From an uncultured Clostridia bacterium (GTDB taxonomy: Bacteria; Bacillota; Clostridia; Christensenellales; UBA1242), in the NCBI GenBank assembly GCA_934778215.1, contig CAKVOE010000003.1:10903-74902 (forward strand): 64,000 bases of DNA, written 5' to 3'. A program made the translations under genes and the position numbers. Position 1 is the first letter of the stretch. Each line of letters starts with the position of its first letter. Under the pieces are notes generated by a model that did no database searches, was not told the origin of the DNA, and was given only the letters and a program-made list of their open reading frames with translations. Below are positions 25,659 to 34,025 of this stretch, one piece after another.

Positions 25659-26111
25659 TTATTTACCCCCAAAAAATCTTTTATTAAAGTCGTTTGGGTC
25701 AAACGAATTTTTCTTTTTGCCAAGCCCACCACTCTTTAAGTGCTGGTTATTAGCGTCACTTGTAGTTTTTTCGTAGGACATAAACTTTTTTGGAGATTTA
25801 CCCACGTGCGTACATTTCCCCTGAATTATGGTAAGAATTCTCTCTATTTCTGGCTCAAAAATCTGATAACATTTATCGCAACCTACATAATTGGTTTTTT
25901 CTATATCTTGAACGGTTGCTTTGCATTTTGGACAAGTTAAAACCCCTTCATCTTGCGTCCAAAAATCTAGTACTTCTACCGTTGGCTCGGGCTGATTTTG
26001 CTGAACCTTACTTGCACAACTCTCGCACAAAAACACATGCACTTTACCGAAGCCCAAATCAACCTCTCTATCCATAACCGCTTCTTTTTGGTTACACATC
26101 GAACAAAGCAC
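25659..26111 (-). CDS. mcsA: McsA, zinc-binding activator of McsB
   Basis: 150 residues with two pairs of zinc-binding cysteines: C-S-M-C at the start with C-E-S-C near 28, then C-P-K-C near 60 with C-D-K-C. The C-terminal UVR-like part is shortened and ends in a basic Asn/Lys-rich tail. McsA is the adaptor that activates McsB and helps remove CtsR. The GTG start overlaps the ctsR stop by one base, with GAGGTG upstream. Confidence 0.93.
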   Translation of the reverse strand: MLCSMCNQKEAVMDREVDLGFGKVHVFLCESCASKVQQNQPEPTVEVLDFWTQDEGVLTCPKCKATVQDIEKTNYVGCDKCYQIFEPEIERILTIIQGKCTHVGKSPKKFMSYEKTTSDANNQHLKSGGLGKKKNSFDPNDFNKRFFGGK

Positions 26112-26581
26112 TAATTTTCACCTCCTCTTTCTTTTAAAAGAACAAGTAAAACATTTTTAAAAATTTGTGCCCGCAATTTATCTTTAAACGAATAGGGCAT
26201 ATTTAGAGCGTTTTCAGATAATCCTGCAAATATTAACTGCCTTTCTTTTGCCGATAGTACGCTATCTGCTTCTAGTTTGTCCAAAATTTGACTAGCTCTT
26301 TTTTCGGTTAACTCTTCGCCTATACTTTCCATAATTAAACTGTTTACATAGTTATCGTCAGTCATAGGAACTTTGGTAATTCTAATAAAACCGCCACCAC
26401 CTCGCCGACTTTCTTTAATAAACCCCCTATCCATTGTAAATCGTGTTTCTAAAACATAGTTAATTTGACTAGGAACGCACGAAAAAAAGTTTGCCAAATC
26501 GTTTCTACTTATTTCTACCGTACCGTCCTCTTTTAAAGATTTTAATATAAATTGTTCTATGCAATCGCTAATGTTTGCCAT
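26111..26581 (-). CDS. ctsR: Transcriptional repressor CtsR
   Basis: Class III heat-shock repressor of 156 residues. The winged-helix part carries the glycine-rich wing R-G-G-G-G-F-I-R-I near residue 60, the known heat-sensing tetraglycine loop, followed by the C-terminal dimerisation domain. It is the first gene of the operon and a CtsR box lies in its own leader, so it is autoregulated. AAAGGAGG precedes the ATG. Confidence 0.97.
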   Translation of the reverse strand: MANISDCIEQFILKSLKEDGTVEISRNDLANFFSCVPSQINYVLETRFTMDRGFIKESRRGGGGFIRITKVPMTDDNYVNSLIMESIGEELTEKRASQILDKLEADSVLSAKERQLIFAGLSENALNMPYSFKDKLRAQIFKNVLLVLLKERGGEN

Positions 26582-26597
26582 ACCACCCTCCTTTAAA

Positions 26598-26614
26598 GGT
26601 CAAAATTAGTCAAA
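26598..26614 (-). promoter_or_regulatory. CtsR operator
   Basis: Direct heptad repeat GGTCAAA-ATT-AGTCAAA on the plus strand, an exact match to the known CtsR box, placed between the -10 box and the ctsR start. Confidence 0.9.
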
Positions 26615-26626
26615 GATTATAATTAA

Positions 26627-26655
26627 ATTATAAACGGTCGACTTTTAGTAGTCAA
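26627..26655 (-). promoter_or_regulatory. ctsR operon promoter, inside an inverted repeat
   Basis: TTGACT (26650-26655), 17-base spacer, TATAAT (26627-26632) on the minus strand. The -35 and spacer lie in an inverted repeat (26634-26659, one mismatch) that probably also ends the upstream lytic transglycosylase transcript. Confidence 0.75.
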
Positions 26656-26692
26656 CCGTTTTTAGCCCAAATTAAATTATTACACAATATTT

Positions 26693-27286
26693 TTATATTT
26701 TGTCTAACTCTTTAAAGTTGTTTTCGTTTACAAGTTGCCATTTTATAACTTTTGTATAATATTTTTTTGCCGATTTTACTCTTTTTATATATTGCACTGT
26801 TTCTGGAAAATCTAGTGCTTTTATATCAAAACTCCCTCCGTTTGATTTAAGGTAATTTGCCAGTGTTCCCTCTCCTGCATTGTAAGCAAACAAAACCTTA
26901 TCTTCATCGTCAAACTTATCAAATAAATAAGATAAATAAAAACAACCGAACTCAATATTTAGTTTTGGGTTATACAAATCTTCTTCCGAAAAATTTATAT
27001 ATTTTAATTCATTTGCTATGGCTTTTGCTGAGCGTGGCATTATCTGCATTAAACCCATTGCTCCTTTTACACTTTTTGCATTTTTCATAAACCCGCTTTC
27101 GGAATTAATTATTGCAAGCACCAAACTGGGGTCTAGCGAATACTCTGCCGAATAGTGTAAAACCCATTCAAAATAGCAAACGGGATATTTTAATTTTTTG
27201 TACATTATAAGACCAACCGCCAACCCGCTCCCAATAGCAATCGCTAACATAAAAAAAACAACCATTCTTTTTGCACAATTCTCCAT
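26693..27286 (-). CDS. Membrane-anchored lytic transglycosylase (SLT family)
   Basis: About 197 residues with an N-terminal membrane anchor (around 8-30) and a single SLT domain outside the cell. Catalytic Glu is in I-I-N-S-E-S-G-F, followed by G-A-M-G-L-M-Q-I-M-P and A-Y-N-A-G-E-G, all diagnostic. It cleaves peptidoglycan to 1,6-anhydromuramyl products. No good ribosome site is visible; the ATG at 27286 is my choice, while a TTG at 27304 in the same frame is possible. Confidence 0.9.
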   Translation of the reverse strand: MENCAKRMVVFFMLAIAIGSGLAVGLIMYKKLKYPVCYFEWVLHYSAEYSLDPSLVLAIINSESGFMKNAKSVKGAMGLMQIMPRSAKAIANELKYINFSEEDLYNPKLNIEFGCFYLSYLFDKFDDEDKVLFAYNAGEGTLANYLKSNGGSFDIKALDFPETVQYIKRVKSAKKYYTKVIKWQLVNENNFKELDKI

Positions 27287-27329
27287 TTGTATAATTTTTT
27301 GCAAAATGAATGGTTTTTAAACTTAAAAT

Positions 27330-27911
27330 TTATTTTTCGTAACTATAATCTTCTTTTTCTTTTTCGTCTTGTACGTCTTTGCCCTTGTTCTCTTTTTTCC
27401 TTTGCTTAATTCTGCCGTTTACCCTGTTTATATAAACCTGCAATGTATATCTATATTTTGCATCAGATAAAAGTTCTTCTAGTCTATCTTTTAAAATGAG
27501 TTCACCCGCTTTTGAAACCTTTGTACCCTTTTTATCATCAATCGAATTTATAATATCCCTTCGATTGTTTTCTATTTCGTTTCTGCCAATGTACAGTGTT
27601 TCAGCAAAGGCCAGCGCACAACCCATACCAATAAACCCAGTAAACATAGCGGGTTTTGTGTGATAGTTATTAATCATAATTGAATTTATAATCGCATTAG
27701 AAATAGTCGGCAAAAAATACGCAATAACCGGCAATGGAGAACAGCTTAAATACTCTTGACGATTGCATTGCTTTATTAACTTTCCAACAGCCTTTCTCAA
27801 CTTTTCATCATGCTCTATATAATACATTAAAAGTTTTGCAATTTCATCACTTTTGGCAAGATAAAACATATCCGCCGTTCTGTCAAAAAACCAATTGTTC
27901 TGTTCTTCCAT
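27330..27911 (-). CDS. Unknown membrane protein with charged tail
   Basis: 193 residues, not recognised. A helical N-terminal region is followed by two hydrophobic segments (about 57-78 and 86-106), then a soluble helical region and a very basic/acidic tail (K-E-N-K-G-K-D...E-K-E-K-E-D). AAGGGG precedes the ATG. It lies between polA and the lytic transglycosylase, 43 bases from the latter, so the two may be co-transcribed. Confidence 0.65.
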   Translation of the reverse strand: MEEQNNWFFDRTADMFYLAKSDEIAKLLMYYIEHDEKLRKAVGKLIKQCNRQEYLSCSPLPVIAYFLPTISNAIINSIMINNYHTKPAMFTGFIGMGCALAFAETLYIGRNEIENNRRDIINSIDDKKGTKVSKAGELILKDRLEELLSDAKYRYTLQVYINRVNGRIKQRKKENKGKDVQDEKEKEDYSYEK

Positions 27912-27973
27912 AAAACACCGCCCCTTTTAGTTTAATCATTATATCACTTTAAAAGGGCACTTTCAATAGGTTA

Positions 27974-28019
27974 ACAAAAAAACAACCAGTTTTTGAAAAA
28001 GTATTCAAAAACCGGTTGT
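27974..28019 (-). terminator. Terminator after polA
   Basis: ACAACC-G-GTTTTTGAA pairs with TTCAAAAAC-TGGTTGT (one mismatch), then seven T on the minus strand; eight bases past the polA stop. Confidence 0.85.
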
Positions 28020-28026
28020 AAAATTA

Positions 28027-30585
28027 TTAATGACCTTCGCTCCATCTATATGCAATACTACTATCTACCACTAGCGGAACCGTCATTTGCGGAAAAGCCT
28101 CGCTCATACATTTTTGAACCAAACACTTAACCTGTTCCGCTTCATCTGCCCTGCAATCTACAATCAACTCATCATGCACTTGCATAATAAGTTTTGCATC
28201 TAGTTTTGCCACTTTTAATTCTTTATCTAATTTTAGCATAGCTAGTTTTATAATATCGGCAGCACTCCCCTGCACAGGCATATTTTGTGAAGCACGCTCC
28301 GCTGACTGTCGCACCATATAGTTAGGGCTGTTAATTTCCGTCATTTTTCTTGTTCTTCCCAAAATAGTTACCGCACGCCCCGTTTCCTTTGCCTCACTGA
28401 TTCTTTTTTCCATAAACTCTTTAATTTTTGGGTGAAGTGCAAAATAAGCATTTATATATTCTCTTGCTTCCCAAACAGGAATTTTTAAATCTCTGCTTAA
28501 ACCATATTCACTAATACCATAATTTACACCAAAGTTAACCACTTTTGCAAGACGCCTCATTTCGGGAGTAATATTTTCTTCGGTTACGCCAAACACCGCC
28601 ATAGCCGTTTGGTTATGAATATCTATATTTTCTTTAAAGGCCTTTAATAGCATCTCATCGCCCGATAAATATGCCAAAACCCTTAACTCAATTTGTGAGT
28701 AATCAGAATCTACCAAAACTCTGTTTTCGTCGCTCGCAACAAAAATGCCCCTAATATCTCTGGCTTCATCGCCACGAACAGGAATGTTTTGCAAATTTGG
28801 TTCGGTAGAAGACAATCTTCCTGTGGTGGTAAGAGTTTGATTAAATGTTGTATGAATAAAGCCTTCGCTATCAATTTTTTCGTACATATTTTTAATAAAA
28901 CTGCTTAAATATTTTGCCACCTTTCTGTATCTAATAATAAGTGGGATAATTTCGTGTTTGTCTTCTAGTTCTTCCAAAACTTCCATGGCAGTAGAGCGTT
29001 TTTTAGATTTGGATAATTTTAATTCGTCATACAGTAGTTCGGCAAGTTGTTTTGGCGAATTAATATTAATTTCGCTACCAGCAAGCAAATGAATTTGCTT
29101 TGTAAGACTTATTAACTCGGTATTGTATTTTTCCTTTAACTCATCTAGTTTTGCTCTATCTACCTTAAACCCTGTTTTTTCCATTTCGTACAAAACAAAA
29201 CTTAAAGGCAATTCTATTTCGTAATACAGTTTTGTCATCTGATTTTGTTCAAGGTCTTCAATTAGCACCGCTTTTGCCTCAGTTAAAAATAGTGCCGGCA
29301 ACTTTTCAATCCGCTCATAATCATCAGTTAAAAGCATTAAGTTGGTTACGCTTTCGCCCGTTTGCAAGTGTCTTGCAATCATACAGTCAAAAATATTTTT
29401 TGCAAGCACCACTCCAAAGTTATCCAAAAAGTGCCTTACCGACTTACTATCAAACAACACCTTGGTAATTTTTTCACTTTCAAAAACAGGTTTTAGTGCC
29501 ATTATAATAGAACTAGTGGTTAAACCTTCTCCCAACAAGTTTTCAATTGGCTCCACAAAAAAGTCATTAACGCCATCTGATAAATGAAATCCATTTTCAA
29601 CTTCCACAAAGCCAACTTCACTTTTTTGCATAAGTGCATCTACAAGTTTTAAAAGTGCATCTAGTGAGTCTATTTTTTGACTTTCTTTTGTAAGCGGAAT
29701 TTTTGTAAGCGAATTTGTATTTTCTTCACTTTCAAAAAACTCCGTTTTGTTTATAAGCGAACGAAAGGCATTTTCCTTCATAAACTTCATAACTTCATTG
29801 CTAAAAGGTAGTTTGTACAAAAAGTCGTCTAGCGTGCAATTAAGTTCAACTTCGGTATTTATTTTTGCCAGTTTGTAACTTAAATAGGCATCTTCTTTAT
29901 GTTCTTTTAATTTTGTTTGGGTTGCTCCCTTAATGTTTTCAATATTTGCATAAATGTTGTCTAAATTTTTGTAAGTTTTTACAAGTTCTAGTGCGGTTTT
30001 TTCGCCCACACCCTTTACGCCGGGAATATTATCCGAACTATCCCCAGCCAAACTTTTTACATACACAAACTCATCAGGCGTTACTCCGTAGTCTTTAAGC
30101 ATTACATCGTTATCCATAACCCTAACATCGGTTAAACCCTTTTTGTTTAAATATACAACCGTGGTATCATCAATTAGTTGAAAGGTATCTCTATCTCCCG
30201 TAATTATTATTGTTGGAACCTTAAACTTTTTAGCAATTGTTCCCACAATATCATCGCCTTCTAACCCTTCCTTTTGCACATATTTAATTCCCATTAGCGT
30301 CAAAAGTTGTTTTAACGGCTCAAACTGAACCCTAAGTTCTTCGGGCATAGGCTTGCGGGTGGCTTTGTATCCATCATATAAATCATTTCTAAAAGTGTGC
30401 CTCGAAACATCAAAACTTATTGCAATATGAGTGGGTTTGTACTCTTTAATTATTTTAAACAATTGGTTGCAAAAACCATAAATTGCATTGGTGGGCATTC
30501 CCTTGCCATTTTTCATGGTTATAGGCAACGCATAAAATTCCCTATAAAACACACTGTTTCCATCAATAATAATTAACTTTTCCAT
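28027..30585 (-). CDS. polA: DNA polymerase I
   Basis: 852 residues with an N-terminal 5'-3' exonuclease (1-290; E-G-L-E-G-D-D-I-V-G-T and G-D-R-D-T-F-Q-L), a central exonuclease-like domain that lacks the D-x-E metal residues (V-G-F-V-E-V-E in that place) and so is probably without proofreading as in many Gram-positive enzymes, and the polymerase domain with motif A D-Y-S-Q-I-E-L-R, motif B around K-V-V-N-F-G-V-N-Y-G, and motif C Q-V-H-D-E-L-I. Good AAAGGA site. Monocistronic between terminators. Confidence 0.97.
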   Translation of the reverse strand: MEKLIIIDGNSVFYREFYALPITMKNGKGMPTNAIYGFCNQLFKIIKEYKPTHIAISFDVSRHTFRNDLYDGYKATRKPMPEELRVQFEPLKQLLTLMGIKYVQKEGLEGDDIVGTIAKKFKVPTIIITGDRDTFQLIDDTTVVYLNKKGLTDVRVMDNDVMLKDYGVTPDEFVYVKSLAGDSSDNIPGVKGVGEKTALELVKTYKNLDNIYANIENIKGATQTKLKEHKEDAYLSYKLAKINTEVELNCTLDDFLYKLPFSNEVMKFMKENAFRSLINKTEFFESEENTNSLTKIPLTKESQKIDSLDALLKLVDALMQKSEVGFVEVENGFHLSDGVNDFFVEPIENLLGEGLTTSSIIMALKPVFESEKITKVLFDSKSVRHFLDNFGVVLAKNIFDCMIARHLQTGESVTNLMLLTDDYERIEKLPALFLTEAKAVLIEDLEQNQMTKLYYEIELPLSFVLYEMEKTGFKVDRAKLDELKEKYNTELISLTKQIHLLAGSEININSPKQLAELLYDELKLSKSKKRSTAMEVLEELEDKHEIIPLIIRYRKVAKYLSSFIKNMYEKIDSEGFIHTTFNQTLTTTGRLSSTEPNLQNIPVRGDEARDIRGIFVASDENRVLVDSDYSQIELRVLAYLSGDEMLLKAFKENIDIHNQTAMAVFGVTEENITPEMRRLAKVVNFGVNYGISEYGLSRDLKIPVWEAREYINAYFALHPKIKEFMEKRISEAKETGRAVTILGRTRKMTEINSPNYMVRQSAERASQNMPVQGSAADIIKLAMLKLDKELKVAKLDAKLIMQVHDELIVDCRADEAEQVKCLVQKCMSEAFPQMTVPLVVDSSIAYRWSEGH

Positions 30586-30661
30586 ATTCCTTTCTTCCTA
30601 CAATTTATGTAATAATTATACCATATTTTCTTTATTAAATTCAATTAAACTATATCAAAAA

Positions 30662-30694
30662 TTAAAAAACACCTCCTAAATAATTAAGAGGTGT
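30662..30694 (-). terminator. Terminator after the large surface protein gene
   Basis: ACACCTC/GAGGTGT stem with an 11-12 base loop and TTTTTT on the minus strand, nine bases past the stop. Confidence 0.8.
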
Positions 30695-30702
30695 AATTTT
30701 TG

Positions 30703-33700
30703 TTATGGTTCAACAGGCTCTGGTGTAGGCTCTGTTGGTTTTGGCTGAATACCAACCACACTAATAGATATGCTATAATTTTGAGTAAAGGCTTCTTTTA
30801 ACTTATCCTTTATAAGCGTTACAGTGTTTTCGCCATTAACTAAGTTAACTACAACCAATTCCTCGCCATTCATTTTTACACTAACAACACCCGTTGCCCC
30901 ATCTGGCACGATGTAGTCTTCGTTTAGCACAACCTTTAATTTGACATCTTCGTTAAAGTTAGCTAACTTAATAAGTCCGTCAGCGTCTAGTCCTACAATG
31001 GTAAAGCCCTCATTTGCTTTTGTAACAGAAATTTTGGTTGTAACGTTGCTTGCTACCAAATTAAAGTTTTTCAAATCTTTTTCTACAATAGAATACTTAT
31101 ATGCACCACTCGTTTCATCTACTTCTACAAAGGTTAGTCCATTAAAGATTGGGTGGTCTACTTCGCCATTAATTTTGATATTTTCTTTCATTGTAATTAA
31201 ACAATAATATATATCAGCATGGCTCTCATAATTTGTAGTAATTGTGTTTGCAGGAACATTTTCTGCATCTAACAATGTTTCGCCGTCTTTGTTTTGTAGA
31301 GTTATAGAATCTATAAAGTCGGTACCCGAAACTATTTTGTATTTGGTTGAAATATGCAAATCTGTTATTTTGTTTGTTGTTCCGTCAATGGTTATGGTAT
31401 ATTTACCATTTATTTTATTTGCTTCATATACACGCCACTGACCATTATCTAGTCTTCCGGCAACCTTTTCAACTTTTAGAGTGCTATCATTTTTGCCAAT
31501 TGTAAATATAAATGAATCGCCTTCTAAGAAGGTATAACTTGTAGTTGTGTCAAAATTAATATTTACATTTTCTTCGGTTCGGTCGCTGTGTCTTATTGTT
31601 CCATTTAAAGTAAAGCCTTTGCCTAACAAGTTTACGGTATATTTATTTAAGTCATACTGAGCATAAAAATATCTTACCTTATACTTGCCATTTACCGCAC
31701 CAAAAGATTCTCCACTAGCAAACGACTTAACATTTTCGCTAACATATTTTACATTTTGTGGATTGGTTTCATAATTACTTGCCTCTCTCCAACCCGCAAA
31801 GGTATGCCCGCTGTAATCTTTTGCGTCATCAATTATAGCGGTTTTTGCTTCGCCGTATGTAACAAGCACAGGAACAGGATTAAGTGCATCACTCTTTTTG
31901 TATTCAACATATTTGCCATCGGTGTTTAAATACATAAACCTTACAGGATATACATTAGTAACGCCAACTACGCAAATTTTAATATCATCGGTTATTTCTT
32001 CTCGTGGCACGCTATAAAAAATCTCGCTCTCGCCATTTTGGTCTACCACTTCAAAGGTATTATTTTCGCCTACTTCATAATATTTTCCATTACCAATACT
32101 ATATGTAACTTTTAATCCGTCAAAATAATAACCATTGTCTGTATCTAGTTGAATTTTAAATTTAAACGAATCATTTAACGAAACTTTAACACCATCTGCC
32201 GAATTTAGGTCTACTCCAGTGTTCCACTCAACTACCTTAAACCCAACAGGCTCTACCTTAACACCCTCAACATCGGTGTATGCTATGGTAGAAAATTGTT
32301 TGTATATATCACTTGAAATGCTTTTGTTTACCGTAGAAGCAACTACAATTTTTGAAAAGTTTTCAAATTGTGAATCGGTTAGTTGATATTTATCTATGTT
32401 TAGCGAGTTTTCACTTTCGCTAGTAACCAATTTTGGAGAACCCAATGTGCTACCGCTATCGCTATAAATTTCTAACTTATATTCGTCTGCTGTAAGTCTT
32501 CTAGGTTGCAAAGTAATTCCCTTTCTTTCAACCAATTCGTTGGTGTAGTTACCCCAAATAATAACGCTAATTTGTTTGGTTGCAGGGTCTGCCACAATTG
32601 CACCTTGACTAGATAAACTCTGCAAACGGTTTCTGTAAATGGTTACCGGAATGTAACCTACTTCGTTGCCATACTTAAACTCTACATTAACCTCTCTTTT
32701 GGTTGCGTTTTGGTAGGCTCCGTCCCACCTTGCACTAATGTATCCGTCTTTTAATGTGTAGCCCATGGTAGGTTGAGAGTTTGCACGAGTGGTTAGGTTA
32801 ATTTTGCTCATATCTACATTTTTGACATTGTCGTTGCCATAATTGTAGGTCATCATCAATTCAAAAAAGTTAAACCTTTCGCCATCGTAATATTCTGTTT
32901 TGCTGTTTGTACCAACATTTAAATAATATTCGCCAACTTGCACCGATTTGTCACCAAAGTTATAATTTTTAATAAAGTATACTCCGCAACAAATTACATA
33001 AAGAGAGGCTATTACTAGTGCTGGAATCCATAAATTGATAGGCTTTTTTACCTTTTTCTTTTTTGGTTTTGCAAGCGGTGTGGTTGTTATTTTTTTAGGA
33101 GTTGCAAGCGAATACGACCCCGCAAGCCCACGAGCCAAGTCGTTATCTGCGTTAGATAGCGGATTGTTTAAAACGCTACCCATAGGGTTAGATGCTTTGC
33201 CACTAACAGTGCTAGACCTTGCTCCTGCACTTTGCCCATTTTTGCCAAGGCTTTCGTTAAAGTTTTCGTCCATTACCGCTTGTTCTAATTCCGAAACGCT
33301 TTTGTCAGTAACAATTTCTTCTTCCTGATTTTTGTTTTTGTTTTTACCCTTGCCAGAGCGAGGTGCGGAAGCCGAAGAACTTTGAGCAATCTGGCTTCTT
33401 TCTGCGCCCGAAAGTTTCACTCCGCCAACCATTGGAGTAGATATATTTTGCCCACTTTCCATTCGTGCCAAAAATGAGTGTCTGGCACCAATTCGTGTTC
33501 TAAAATCAGCATCTTCTGCGGGACTTATAATTTGACTAGCCGAAGGTTCTTCTACCACCGGCTCGCTAATATTTGTATTGCTATTAGTTTTGTTATCTTC
33601 AACAGGTTCTCTACTTGCTTCTTCCGCTTCTGGGCTTGCAGAAATTGTAGTTTCGGGTTTTGTTGCACTAAGAACCGATCCACCACTTTCTGTGGTAGAC

Positions 33701-33855
33701 CTTACAACCTTTTTTATAACTTTTCTTACCTTTTTGCCCTGTGCATTAATGTAAATTTCGCCATTTTTTATAGACTTTTTATTTACAATTCTTCCATCTA
33801 GGGTTTGCACCATTTCATCGGCAGTGCTAGGCGTACTTCCTTTTACTTCATCCAT
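30703..33855 (-). CDS. Large single-pass surface protein with InlB-type repeat
   Basis: 1050 residues. The first 275 are low-complexity and charged (many S, E, K, N), followed by one membrane segment at about 277-297 (L-W-I-P-A-L-V-I-A-S-L-Y) preceded by a K-K-K-K-V-K-K-P-I basic cluster. The remainder is beta-rich and outside, with a Listeria-Bacteroides type repeat near residue 680-720 (H-T-F-A-G-W...Y-A-Q-Y). The end is a Pro/Glu/Thr tail. There is no LPxTG motif or signal peptidase site, so it is anchored type-II style with a large cytoplasmic N-terminus. Function unknown; cell-envelope or adhesion role is inferred. Confidence 0.75.
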   Translation of the reverse strand: MDEVKGSTPSTADEMVQTLDGRIVNKKSIKNGEIYINAQGKKVRKVIKKVVRSTTESGGSVLSATKPETTISASPEAEEASREPVEDNKTNSNTNISEPVVEEPSASQIISPAEDADFRTRIGARHSFLARMESGQNISTPMVGGVKLSGAERSQIAQSSSASAPRSGKGKNKNKNQEEEIVTDKSVSELEQAVMDENFNESLGKNGQSAGARSSTVSGKASNPMGSVLNNPLSNADNDLARGLAGSYSLATPKKITTTPLAKPKKKKVKKPINLWIPALVIASLYVICCGVYFIKNYNFGDKSVQVGEYYLNVGTNSKTEYYDGERFNFFELMMTYNYGNDNVKNVDMSKINLTTRANSQPTMGYTLKDGYISARWDGAYQNATKREVNVEFKYGNEVGYIPVTIYRNRLQSLSSQGAIVADPATKQISVIIWGNYTNELVERKGITLQPRRLTADEYKLEIYSDSGSTLGSPKLVTSESENSLNIDKYQLTDSQFENFSKIVVASTVNKSISSDIYKQFSTIAYTDVEGVKVEPVGFKVVEWNTGVDLNSADGVKVSLNDSFKFKIQLDTDNGYYFDGLKVTYSIGNGKYYEVGENNTFEVVDQNGESEIFYSVPREEITDDIKICVVGVTNVYPVRFMYLNTDGKYVEYKKSDALNPVPVLVTYGEAKTAIIDDAKDYSGHTFAGWREASNYETNPQNVKYVSENVKSFASGESFGAVNGKYKVRYFYAQYDLNKYTVNLLGKGFTLNGTIRHSDRTEENVNINFDTTTSYTFLEGDSFIFTIGKNDSTLKVEKVAGRLDNGQWRVYEANKINGKYTITIDGTTNKITDLHISTKYKIVSGTDFIDSITLQNKDGETLLDAENVPANTITTNYESHADIYYCLITMKENIKINGEVDHPIFNGLTFVEVDETSGAYKYSIVEKDLKNFNLVASNVTTKISVTKANEGFTIVGLDADGLIKLANFNEDVKLKVVLNEDYIVPDGATGVVSVKMNGEELVVVNLVNGENTVTLIKDKLKEAFTQNYSISISVVGIQPKPTEPTPEPVEP

Positions 33856-33984
33856 AATCGTATCTTTCCTGATATTAATTAAATGATATTTTTAGTCATA
33901 AATAGTATATACTATATTAAAATATTTAGTCAAATAAAAACAACGCAAGTTGTGTAAAAATCAATAACTTTTTGTTTTCGCCAG

Positions 33985-34020
33985 CAAAAAAGTTACCCTA
34001 GCAAATTATCTGCTAGGGTA
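33985..34020 (-). terminator. Terminator after sbcC
   Basis: TACCCTAGCA/TGCTAGGGTA perfect 10-bp stem with a short loop, then a T-rich run on the minus strand. Confidence 0.85.
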
Positions 34021-34025
34021 AAATT

